A stretch of 64,000 nucleotides of DNA, taken from NCBI GenBank assembly GCA_038146925.1, contig JAYQSP010000010.1, forward strand, positions 1 to 64,000, written 5' to 3'. Positions 43,512-51,577 of the stretch are shown one piece after another (positions within the stretch are counted from its first letter, which is position 1; each line of letters begins with the position of its first letter). Under the pieces are notes generated by a model. The model was not told the DNA's origin. It searched no databases and saw nothing but the letters and a program-made list of their open reading frames with translations. The DNA is from UBA830 sp038146925 (GTDB lineage Bacteria > Pseudomonadota > Alphaproteobacteria > MPNO01 > UBA830). A program made the translations under genes and the position numbers.

Positions 43512-43877
43512 ATGCGCCTGATAATCGGCATCGTTGTATTCGTCCCCTGCGCCGTCATTCTCGGCGTCTTTGCCGTTGAAAACCGTGCGCCCCTGACGCT
43601 CAACATATGGCCGCTTGCCGGCCCGTTCGAAATGTGGGCGTCGGTATGGGTGCTGGCGTTGCTGGGGATCGGCATAATCGTCGGTCTTGGCATCGGCTGG
43701 TTTTCCACCATGAGCTGGCGCCGCCGGGCGTGGAAGGCTGAACGTCTGAACCGGACGTTGGAGCGCAAGCTCGACGAGCGCGCCGAATTGCCGCCCGAGG
43801 TTCCGGGGCCGGTCACCGGCGGAGCGCTGCCGGCGCCGGCCTCGCGACCCGCGCGGACTGCGTTGATCGACGATTAG
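43512..43877 (+). CDS. lapA: LapA family (DUF1049) membrane protein
   Basis: A 121-residue small inner-membrane protein. Two hydrophobic segments (IIGIVVFVPCAVILGVFAV and WVLALLGIGIIVGLGIGWF) flank VENRAPLTLNIWPL, followed by a charged cytosolic helix and Pro-rich tail. LapA-like proteins are linked to LPS assembly in other bacteria; here the assignment rests on architecture and on its place after ihfB. Confidence 0.8.
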   Translation: MRLIIGIVVFVPCAVILGVFAVENRAPLTLNIWPLAGPFEMWASVWVLALLGIGIIVGLGIGWFSTMSWRRRAWKAERLNRTLERKLDERAELPPEVPGPVTGGALPAPASRPARTALIDD

Positions 43878-43934
43878 GGCGGTATCGTTTCGGCGAAGCT
43901 TCCGCGTCGGCGGATTATGATCTATTAAGCGTCC

Positions 43935-44654
43935 ATGACCGATATTTCACCCATCGACCGTATTTTCTGCGCCATCGACACGCCCAAGCTGGACGATGCG
44001 TTGCTCCTTGCCGATCTGCTGTCGGGCGAGGTCGGCGCGATTAAACTGGGCAAGGAATTCTTCACCGCTCACGGTCTTGACGGCGTGCGCCAGGTCGCCG
44101 CGCTGGGCCACAAAATCTTTCTCGACCTCAAATACCACGATATTCCCAACACCGTGGCGGGCGCCGTCCGCTCCGCCAACCGGCTGGATTGCGCGGTGCT
44201 GACGGTTCATGCGTCGGGCGGTCCCGCCATGCTGAAAGCGGCTGCTGAAGCCGCGGCAGAGGCCGGACCGAAGCGTCCCAGGATCGTCGCCGTCACCGTG
44301 CTGACCAGCCTCGACGACGACGATCTCGCCGCCGTCGGACAGACCGGTCCGGCGTCGGAACAGGTTCTGCGGCTGGCCCGGCTGGCCGAAGCCTCCGGCA
44401 TCGACGGGGTCGTCTGCTCGCCGCAGGAAGTGGCCCTGCTGCGCGGCGAGATCGGCGACGGGTTTGCGCTGGTGGTCCCCGGCGTGCGGCCGGACTGGGC
44501 GGGCGCCGACGATCAGAAACGCGTCATGACGCCGGGCGAGGCCGTTGCCGCCGGGGCCGATCACCTGGTCATCGGCCGTCCCATCACCCGGTCCGACGAT
44601 CCGGTCGGTGCCGCACGGCGCATCGCCGACGAAATCTCAAAATCATCGGCGTGA
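43935..44654 (+). CDS. pyrF: Orotidine 5'-phosphate decarboxylase
   Basis: Makes UMP in pyrimidine synthesis. The 239-residue TIM barrel has the catalytic signature IFLDLKYHDIPNT (Lys66, Asp69), the N-terminal FCAIDTPKLDDAL and the phosphate site HLVIGRPITRSDDP. Its stop overlaps the GTG of trpF (GTGA). Confidence 0.96.
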   Translation: MTDISPIDRIFCAIDTPKLDDALLLADLLSGEVGAIKLGKEFFTAHGLDGVRQVAALGHKIFLDLKYHDIPNTVAGAVRSANRLDCAVLTVHASGGPAMLKAAAEAAAEAGPKRPRIVAVTVLTSLDDDDLAAVGQTGPASEQVLRLARLAEASGIDGVVCSPQEVALLRGEIGDGFALVVPGVRPDWAGADDQKRVMTPGEAVAAGADHLVIGRPITRSDDPVGAARRIADEISKSSA

Positions 44655-45295
44655 CCGTTGCCTCGAAAATCTGCGGCGTCAGCGATGTGGCCGCGATCGA
44701 AGCGGCGGCGGACGGCGGCGCGGCCTATGTGGGATTCGTTTTTTTTCCGCGCTCGCCCCGCAACGTGACGCCGGACCGGGCGGCGGAACTCGTGCCGCTG
44801 GTGCCCGATCGCATCGAGGCGGTGGCGTTGGCGGTCGATCCCGACGACGAACTGGTCGATGCGATCGCCGCGATCCCCGGTATCTCCATGTTCCAGCTGC
44901 ACGGCGCGGAAACGCCGGAACGGGTCGTGGACATCAGGGCGCGTACCGGAAGACGGGTCATGAAGGCGATTAAGGTGTCCGACAAGGCGGATCTGGATGC
45001 CGCGGAAGCCTATTTCGGGGCGGCCGACATGCTGTTGTTCGATGCCAAGACCCCCGCCGACATGAAGAACGCGCTGCCCGGCGGCAACGCGGTCTCGTTC
45101 GACTGGACGATCCTGGCGGGACGCGGCTGGCCGCTGCCCTGGATGCTGTCGGGCGGACTCGACCCCGACAACGTCGCCGAGGCGATCCGCATCAGCGGCG
45201 CGCCCGCGGTCGACGTATCGTCCGGTGTCGAAAGCGCGCCGGGGGTCAAGGACCCGGCCCTGATCCGCGCCTTTTTGGTGGCTGTGCAGGGTTAG
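44651..45295 (+). CDS. trpF: Phosphoribosylanthranilate isomerase
   Basis: Third step of the tryptophan branch. The 214-residue TIM barrel shows KICGVSDVAAIEAA, YVGFVFFPRSPRNVTP, LHGAETPERV and ending SGVESAPGVKDPALIRAF. GTG start overlaps the pyrF stop, so the two are coupled. trpB follows after 51 bp; no leader peptide rich in Trp codons is visible there. Confidence 0.95.
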   Translation: MTVASKICGVSDVAAIEAAADGGAAYVGFVFFPRSPRNVTPDRAAELVPLVPDRIEAVALAVDPDDELVDAIAAIPGISMFQLHGAETPERVVDIRARTGRRVMKAIKVSDKADLDAAEAYFGAADMLLFDAKTPADMKNALPGGNAVSFDWTILAGRGWPLPWMLSGGLDPDNVAEAIRISGAPAVDVSSGVESAPGVKDPALIRAFLVAVQG

Positions 45296-45346
45296 ATATA
45301 AGACTGTGCCTCTGCGCGCGGTTGCGCTAAATACTTCGTTCAGACC

Positions 45347-46561
45347 ATGACAGATTCCCCCAACACCTATCGCGCCGGTCCCGACGAGGACGGGCATTTC
45401 GGCATCTTCGGCGGACGCTATGTCGCCGAAACCCTCATGCCGCTGCTGCTGCAGGTCGAACAGGCCTATGAAGACGCCAAGGCCGATCCGGCGTTCCAGG
45501 CGGAATTCGACGATCTGCTGGAACACTATGTCGGCCGCCCCAGCCCGCTCTATTTCGCATCGCGGATGACGGAGCATCGCGGCGGCGCGAAAATCTATTT
45601 CAAGCGCGACGAGCTGAATCACACCGGCGCGCACAAGATCAACAACACGCTCGGCCAGGTGTTGCTGGCGCGGCGCATGGGGAAGACGCGCATCATCGCG
45701 GAAACCGGCGCCGGCCAGCACGGCGTTGCGACCGCCACGGTCTGCGCGCTGTTCGGCCTCCCCTGCGTCGTCTACATGGGGGCGGTCGATATCGAGCGCC
45801 AGGCGCCCAACGTGTTCCGCATGAAGCTGCTGGGCGCCGAAGTGGTGCCGGTTGAAACCGGCTCGTCGACGCTGAAGGACGCGATGAACGGCGCCCTGCG
45901 CGACTGGGTCGCCCATGTCGACGATACGTTCTACGTCATCGGCACGGTCGCCGGGCCTCATCCGTACCCGGCGATGGTGCGCGATTTCCAGTCGGTCATC
46001 GGCAACGAGACGCGCGAACAGATCATGAAAGCGGAGGGGCGCCTGCCCGATTCGCTGGTCGCCTGCATCGGCGGCGGTTCGAACGCGATGGGCCTGTTCC
46101 ATCCGTTCCTCGACGACGAAGGTATCCGGATCATCGGTGTCGAAGCGGCGGGCGACGGCATCGACACCGGCCGCCACGCGGCGTCGCTGGCCGCCGGCAG
46201 TCCGGGCGTGCTGCACGGCAACCGCACTTACCTGCTGCAGGACGGCGACGGCCAGATCATCGAGGCGCATTCGATTTCCGCCGGGCTCGACTATCCCGGG
46301 ATCGGGCCGGAACACGCCTGGCTGCATGACATGGGCCGGGTCGATTACGTATCCGTCACCGATGCGGAGGCACTGGACGCGTTCCAGCTGTGCAGCAAGC
46401 TCGAAGGCATCATCCCGGCGCTGGAACCGTCGCACGCGCTGGCCCATGTGCTGAAGATCGCACCGGATCTGCCGTCCGACCATATCATCGTCATGAACAT
46501 GTGCGGCCGCGGCGACAAGGACGTGTTCTCCGTCGCCGCCGCTCTGGGCGTCTCACTATGA
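45347..46561 (+). CDS. trpB: Tryptophan synthase beta chain
   Basis: PLP enzyme condensing indole with serine. The 404 residues include PLP-binding Lys97 in NHTGAHKINNTLGQ, the preceding YFKRDEL, the phosphate-binding CIGGGSNAMGLFHP and the AETGAGQHG loop. The stop overlaps the trpA start (ATGA), ensuring coupled synthesis of the alpha-beta complex. Confidence 0.98.
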   Translation: MTDSPNTYRAGPDEDGHFGIFGGRYVAETLMPLLLQVEQAYEDAKADPAFQAEFDDLLEHYVGRPSPLYFASRMTEHRGGAKIYFKRDELNHTGAHKINNTLGQVLLARRMGKTRIIAETGAGQHGVATATVCALFGLPCVVYMGAVDIERQAPNVFRMKLLGAEVVPVETGSSTLKDAMNGALRDWVAHVDDTFYVIGTVAGPHPYPAMVRDFQSVIGNETREQIMKAEGRLPDSLVACIGGGSNAMGLFHPFLDDEGIRIIGVEAAGDGIDTGRHAASLAAGSPGVLHGNRTYLLQDGDGQIIEAHSISAGLDYPGIGPEHAWLHDMGRVDYVSVTDAEALDAFQLCSKLEGIIPALEPSHALAHVLKIAPDLPSDHIIVMNMCGRGDKDVFSVAAALGVSL

Positions 46562-47388
46562 GCCGCCTCGAAACGCGCTTCGCGGCGCTGCGCGAGGAAG
46601 GCCGCGGCGGGCTGGTGACGTTTATCACGGCCGGCGATCCAAACGCCGACATTTCCGCCGAAATTCTTGCCGGTCTGCCGGCTGCCGGCGCCGACGTCAT
46701 CGAACTCGGCATGCCGTTCACCGACCCGATGGCGGACGGTCCGTCGATCGAACTGGCGTCGGGACGCGCGCTGGCAGCCGGCCAGAACATGGCGAAGACC
46801 CTGTCGATGGTGTCGGATTTCCGCAAATCCGACGGCGACACGCCTATCGTTCTGATGGGCTACTACAACCCGATACACGCCTATGGCAGGGACAGATTCG
46901 CAAAGGACGCCGCCGCCGCCGGCGTCGACGGCCTGATCCTGGTCGATCTGCCGCCGGAGGAAGAGGACGAATTCCGACCCCAGGCCGTGGCGGCGGGCAT
47001 CGATATCGTCCGTCTTATCGCCCCGACGTCGACCGATGCGCGAATCGCCACCCTCGTCGAAAATGCATCGGGATTCGTCTATTATGTTTCCGTGAGAGGA
47101 ATCACCGGAACCAGCTCGGCGGCCGCCGGCGACATTGCGTCCAATGTCGGCCGCATCAGGGCGCAGACCGATTTGCCGGTTGCTGTCGGATTCGGCATCC
47201 GTACGCCCGAACAGGCGGCGGAGGTCGCTGCCGTTGCCGATGCGTCCGTCGTCGGCACGGCGATCGTCGAAAAAATTGCAAACGCCGTGGACGCAGACGG
47301 CAACGCATCGCCGCACCTGGTGTCCGATACGTTGAGTTTCGTATCCGACCTGGCGGCGGCGGTTCGCGCCGCAAGGACAAAGTCATGA
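46558..47388 (+). CDS. trpA: Tryptophan synthase alpha chain
   Basis: Releases indole from indole-glycerol phosphate. The 276-residue TIM barrel has catalytic Glu49 in VIELGMPFTDPMADGPSIE and Asp60, with LMGYYNPIHAYG and VSVRGITGTS. ATG at 46558 overlaps the trpB stop; a longer open frame upstream is out of frame with homology. Its own stop overlaps the accD start. Confidence 0.97.
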   Translation: MSRLETRFAALREEGRGGLVTFITAGDPNADISAEILAGLPAAGADVIELGMPFTDPMADGPSIELASGRALAAGQNMAKTLSMVSDFRKSDGDTPIVLMGYYNPIHAYGRDRFAKDAAAAGVDGLILVDLPPEEEDEFRPQAVAAGIDIVRLIAPTSTDARIATLVENASGFVYYVSVRGITGTSSAAAGDIASNVGRIRAQTDLPVAVGFGIRTPEQAAEVAAVADASVVGTAIVEKIANAVDADGNASPHLVSDTLSFVSDLAAAVRAARTKS

Positions 47389-48326
47389 ACTGGATCAACA
47401 GCTACGTCCGCCCCAAAATCCGCTCTCTCGTCGGCGCGAAATCCGATGTTCCGGAAAATCTGTGGGTACAATGCCCGTCCTGCGAACAGATGCTGTTTCA
47501 CCGCGACCTCGAAGAAAACCTGAATGTCTGCAGCAATTGCGGCCACCACATGCGTCTGCCTGCGCGTACGCGGCTGGAATCGCTATTCGACGAGGGCGAA
47601 TTCACCGAGATCGAACTTCCCGAAAATGTGACGGATCCGTTGAAGTTCCGCGACCGCAAGCGCTACTCCGACCGGTTGAAGGACACCCGCTCCGCGACCG
47701 GGCGGACCGACGCCATCATGGTCGCCCATGGCGAGATCGGCGGCCACAAGACGGTCGTCGCGGTGTTCGATTTCTCCTTCATGGGCGGTTCGATGGGGAT
47801 CGCTGTCGGCAACGGCATTCTTGCCGGCGCGCAGCTCGCCGTGTTGCAGGAGGCGGCCTTCGTCGTCATCCCGTCCTCCGGCGGGGCGCGCATGCAGGAA
47901 GGAATCCTGTCGCTGATGCAGATGCCGCGCACCACCATTGCGGTGCAGCAGGTCAAGGAAGCGGGGCTGCCCTATATCGTCGTGCTGGCCGACCCGACCA
48001 CCGGCGGCGTGTCCGCGTCCTTCGCCATGCTGGGCGATATCGCCCTGGCGGAACCGGGAACGATCATCGGCTTCGCCGGCGCGCGCGTGATCGAGGAAAC
48101 GATCCGCGAAAAACTCCCGGAAGGATTCCAGCGCGCCGAGTATCTGCTCGAACACGGCATGATCGACATGGTCGTTCCGCGCCACGACCTGGCGTCGACT
48201 TTGGGCCGTATCATCGATCTTCTGCGCCGCAAATCGCCGGGTGCGGAGGTCGTGCCCATCAACAAGGACGGCGACGCAGCGGCGGCGGGTGGCAGCGATG
48301 ACCAACAGGCCCCCGCGAACGACTGA
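47385..48326 (+). CDS. accD: Acetyl-CoA carboxylase carboxyltransferase subunit beta
   Basis: Transfers CO2 to acetyl-CoA to give malonyl-CoA for fatty acid synthesis. The 313 residues contain an N-terminal zinc ribbon (Cys30, 33, 49, 52) and the crotonase-like carboxyltransferase core (FSFMGGSMGIAVGNGI, SSGGARMQEGILSLMQM). ATG overlaps the trpA stop (ATGA). The folC start lies 29 bp inside its 3' end. Confidence 0.97.
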   Translation: MNWINSYVRPKIRSLVGAKSDVPENLWVQCPSCEQMLFHRDLEENLNVCSNCGHHMRLPARTRLESLFDEGEFTEIELPENVTDPLKFRDRKRYSDRLKDTRSATGRTDAIMVAHGEIGGHKTVVAVFDFSFMGGSMGIAVGNGILAGAQLAVLQEAAFVVIPSSGGARMQEGILSLMQMPRTTIAVQQVKEAGLPYIVVLADPTTGGVSASFAMLGDIALAEPGTIIGFAGARVIEETIREKLPEGFQRAEYLLEHGMIDMVVPRHDLASTLGRIIDLLRRKSPGAEVVPINKDGDAAAAGGSDDQQAPAND

Positions 48327-49593
48327 TGCCGTCCTCGAACGGCTGACGGCGCTTCATCCCAAGCTGATCGATCTCGGTCTCGACCGGACCGAACGCCTGC
48401 TCGCCGCGCTCGGAAATCCGGAACGGTCCCTGCCGCCCGTCATCCACGTCGCCGGCACCAACGGCAAGGGATCGACCATCGCCTTCATGCGGGCCATCGC
48501 GCAGGCGGCGGGGTTGCGCGTCCATGTCTATACGTCGCCGCATCTGGTGCGGTTCAACGAACGTATCGCGCTTGACGGCGCGCCGATCGGCGAAGACGCC
48601 CTGCTGGCGATCCTGGAAGAGTGCGAAACGGCCAACGGCGGCGCCCCGGTGACGTTTTTCGAAATCACCACTGCGGCGGCGTTCCTCGCCTTTTCGCGCA
48701 CACCGGCCGATCTGCTGCTCCTGGAAACCGGTCTTGGCGGGCGTTTCGATTCCACCAACGTCCTGCCGGCTCCCGCCGTCACCGCGATCACCCCCGTCTC
48801 CATGGATCACATGTCTTTTCTGGGGGACACGATTGCCGACATCGCGTTCGAAAAAGCGGGTATCCTGAAGCCCGGCGTGCCCGGCGTGGTCGCGCCGCAA
48901 CTGCCGGAAGCGCTGCAGGTAATCGAAGCCCGGGCGCAGGAAATCGACGTGCCGCTGTCGATCGCCGGCATTGACTGGGCCAGCGGGCCGGTGGCCGGCG
49001 GCATGGTCTATCAGGACGAGGAGGGCGAAATACACCTGCCGCCCCCGGCGCTGACGGGCGACCACCAGGCGATCAACGCGGGTACGGCGATCGCGGCGCT
49101 GCGCTGTTGGAACCCGGCTTTCTGGGGGCTGGAGGAATTTTCCGAAGGCGTGTCGACGGCCTTCTGGCCGGGGCGGTTACAGCATCTGAGATCCGGCGCG
49201 CTGGCCGACGCGCTGCCGGACGGATGGCAGCTCTGGCTCGACGGCGGCCATAATCCGTCCGCCGGCACAGCGCTGGCCGAAACCGTGTCCGCGTGGCCGG
49301 ACGGGCGCACCGTCCTGGTCTGCGCGATGCAGGAAAACAAGGATGCGGCGGGATTTCTGATGCCTTTGGCAAAGGCCGCGGATCGCCTCATCGCCGTCGA
49401 TCTGCCCGGTTCGACCCCGGGCCATCCGCCCGCCGCCATCGCCGCCATCGCCAAGGCGATGGGCGTGGAAACCGCTACGGCTCCGTCGGTCAAGGAGGCG
49501 TTGGCGGATGCTGCGGATAGGCCGGCGGGCCGCGTACTGGTATGCGGGTCGCTCTACCTCGCGGGCGAGGTGCTGGCGGCCAACGAACGCTGA
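48298..49593 (+). CDS. folC: Folylpolyglutamate/dihydrofolate synthase
   Basis: Adds glutamate to folates and/or makes dihydrofolate from dihydropteroate. About 431 residues with P-loop HVAGTNGKGSTIAFM, YTSPHLVRFNERI, the Mur-ligase-like centre FFEITTAAAFLAF and LLLETGLGGRFDSTN, and C-terminal WLDGGHNPSAG. ATG at 48298 is the first in frame near the family N-terminus, so it overlaps accD by 29 bp. It converges with htpG, one base between the stops. Confidence 0.94.
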   Translation: MTNRPPRTTDAVLERLTALHPKLIDLGLDRTERLLAALGNPERSLPPVIHVAGTNGKGSTIAFMRAIAQAAGLRVHVYTSPHLVRFNERIALDGAPIGEDALLAILEECETANGGAPVTFFEITTAAAFLAFSRTPADLLLLETGLGGRFDSTNVLPAPAVTAITPVSMDHMSFLGDTIADIAFEKAGILKPGVPGVVAPQLPEALQVIEARAQEIDVPLSIAGIDWASGPVAGGMVYQDEEGEIHLPPPALTGDHQAINAGTAIAALRCWNPAFWGLEEFSEGVSTAFWPGRLQHLRSGALADALPDGWQLWLDGGHNPSAGTALAETVSAWPDGRTVLVCAMQENKDAAGFLMPLAKAADRLIAVDLPGSTPGHPPAAIAAIAKAMGVETATAPSVKEALADAADRPAGRVLVCGSLYLAGEVLAANER

Positions 49594-49594
49594 C

Positions 49595-51469
49595 TCAGGC
49601 CGGCAACCCGCTCGCCATCACGCTGTTCAGGCGGCGCGAAAACGCCGTCGGGTCCGGCACCTGTTCGCCTTCGATGATGCGGGCCTGATCCAGCAGCAGC
49701 CAGGCCGCGTCTTCGACCTTCTCGCCGGCGCCGTCCTTGCCGACCGACTCCGCCAGCGACGTCACCAGGGGGTGGCGCGGATTGATTTCCAGGATGCGTT
49801 TGAACGACTGTTCCAGCTGGTTGTGCTGTTTCAGCATGCGTTCGATCCGCAGGTCCATGTCGCCCTCGTCCGAAACCAGGCAGACGGCGCTGTCGGTCAG
49901 GCGTTCGGAGACGCGGACGTCCTTCACCTCGTCGCTCAGGGTCAGTCTGAACATCGCGATCAGCGCATCGACCTTGCCCTCGTCGAAGGATTTGTCCTCC
50001 GCGTCCTTGCCGTCTTCATCCTTTTCGGAAGAAATCTTGTCGAGATCGGCGCCGGCGCGGGTCGCGGATTTGAACGGCTTTCCTTCGTATTCGCCGACCG
50101 ACGGAATCCAGAAATCGTCGACCGCGTCGGTCAGCAGCAGGACCTCGATCCCCTTGGCGGCGAAGCCTTCGAGCTGCGGGCTGCGGCGCACGGCGTCCAG
50201 GCCTTCGCCGGAGATGTAATAGATCGCGTCCTGGCCTTCCTTCATGCGGCCGACGTAATCCTCCAGGCTGATCAGATCGTCGCCGCCGGTGGTCGAATGG
50301 AAGCGCGCGATCTTCTGGATTGCCTCGCGGTTCTCGAAATCCTCGTACAGGCCTTCCTTGATGACGGGGCCGAAATTGTCCCAGAACAACTTGTATTCGT
50401 CGGGCGCCTTTTCGGCTTTTTTGCCGAGCTCCGTCAGGACGCGCTTGACGATGGCCGACCGCATGCGGGCGATCATCGGGTTGTCCTGCAGGATTTCGCG
50501 GCTGACGTTCAGCGGCAGGTCTTCGGAATCGACCACGCCGCGCAGGAAGCGCAGCCAGGCGGGAACCAGATTTTCCGCCTCGTCGGTGATGAACACGCGT
50601 TTCACGTATAGCCGGATGCCGTGCTTGCGGCTCGGATCGAACAGATCGAACGGCTTCGCCGACGGCACGAACAGCAGGTTGCGATATTCCAGCTTGCCTT
50701 CGACATGCCAGTGGACCGTCAGCCACGGTTCGCCGAAGCCGCCGACGTGGCGGTAGAATTCCGTGTATTGCTCGTCCGTGATGTCTTTTTTCTGACGGGT
50801 CCACAGGGCGGAGGCTTCGTTGACCGTCTCGTCGCCTTCCTCGCCGGCGATGACGATGGGCAGGGCAATGTGATCGGAATAGGTCTTCACAATGTGGCGC
50901 AGGCGGGGTTCTTCAAGAAATTCGTCTTCACCCTTGCGCAGTTTCATACGGATCGTGGTGCCGCGGCCGTCGCGTTCGCCCTCCGATATCGTGAATTCGC
51001 CGGTGCCGTCCGACACCCAGCGCCACGCCTGGTCTTCGCCGGCGCGGCGGCTGATCACTTCGACTTCGCTCGCGACCATGAACGCCGAATAGAAGCCGAC
51101 GCCGAACTGGCCAATGGTGCTGAGATCCGCGCCGTCGTCTTCGCCATGTTCTTCCAGATACGCCGACGTCCCCGACCGGGCGATGGTGCCGAGGTCGGAA
51201 ATCAGCGCGTCGCGGTTCATGCCGATGCCGTTATCGGCGACTTCCAGCACGCGGGCGTCCTTGTCGACCGAAATACGGACCCTGAAATCCGGGTCGTCGG
51301 CGATCAGGTCCGGCTGGGTCAGCGCTTCGTAACGCAGCCGGTCGCAGGCGTCGGACGCGTTGGAGATCAATTCGCGCAGAAAGATTTCCTTCTGGCTGTA
51401 AAGCGAATTGGCGACGATATGGAGGAGGCGCGAGACCTCTGTCTCGAACCTCAGCTTCTCTTCGGCCAT
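49595..51469 (-). CDS. htpG: Molecular chaperone HtpG (Hsp90)
   Basis: An ATP-dependent Hsp90 chaperone of 624 residues. GHKL ATPase motifs are ELISNASDACDRLR, ADNGIGMNRD and IGQFGVGFYSAFM; middle-domain Arg region is LNVSREILQDN; the C-terminal dimerisation domain follows. ATG at 51469; the open frame runs 330 codons further upstream but that part is antisense to the helicase gene and not real. Divergent from the helicase, 108 bp apart. Confidence 0.97.
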   Translation of the reverse strand: MAEEKLRFETEVSRLLHIVANSLYSQKEIFLRELISNASDACDRLRYEALTQPDLIADDPDFRVRISVDKDARVLEVADNGIGMNRDALISDLGTIARSGTSAYLEEHGEDDGADLSTIGQFGVGFYSAFMVASEVEVISRRAGEDQAWRWVSDGTGEFTISEGERDGRGTTIRMKLRKGEDEFLEEPRLRHIVKTYSDHIALPIVIAGEEGDETVNEASALWTRQKKDITDEQYTEFYRHVGGFGEPWLTVHWHVEGKLEYRNLLFVPSAKPFDLFDPSRKHGIRLYVKRVFITDEAENLVPAWLRFLRGVVDSEDLPLNVSREILQDNPMIARMRSAIVKRVLTELGKKAEKAPDEYKLFWDNFGPVIKEGLYEDFENREAIQKIARFHSTTGGDDLISLEDYVGRMKEGQDAIYYISGEGLDAVRRSPQLEGFAAKGIEVLLLTDAVDDFWIPSVGEYEGKPFKSATRAGADLDKISSEKDEDGKDAEDKSFDEGKVDALIAMFRLTLSDEVKDVRVSERLTDSAVCLVSDEGDMDLRIERMLKQHNQLEQSFKRILEINPRHPLVTSLAESVGKDGAGEKVEDAAWLLLDQARIIEGEQVPDPTAFSRRLNSVMASGLPA

Positions 51470-51577
51470 GGGTTCGGTGCTCCCGTATAGGATTGCAGAT
51501 TTCCGCCGGAATATGTTGCGCGGGGCCGATGATTTCAACCCCTTGTCAGGCAGGGATTCCGCCGCCATTCTGCGGCC

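Noticed and set aside
45296..45346. Possible trp attenuator before trpB
   Set aside because: No Trp-rich leader peptide or alternative hairpins were seen in 51 bp.
44561..46483. A 640-codon minus-strand frame opposite trpF and trpB
   Set aside because: Shadow of conserved genes.
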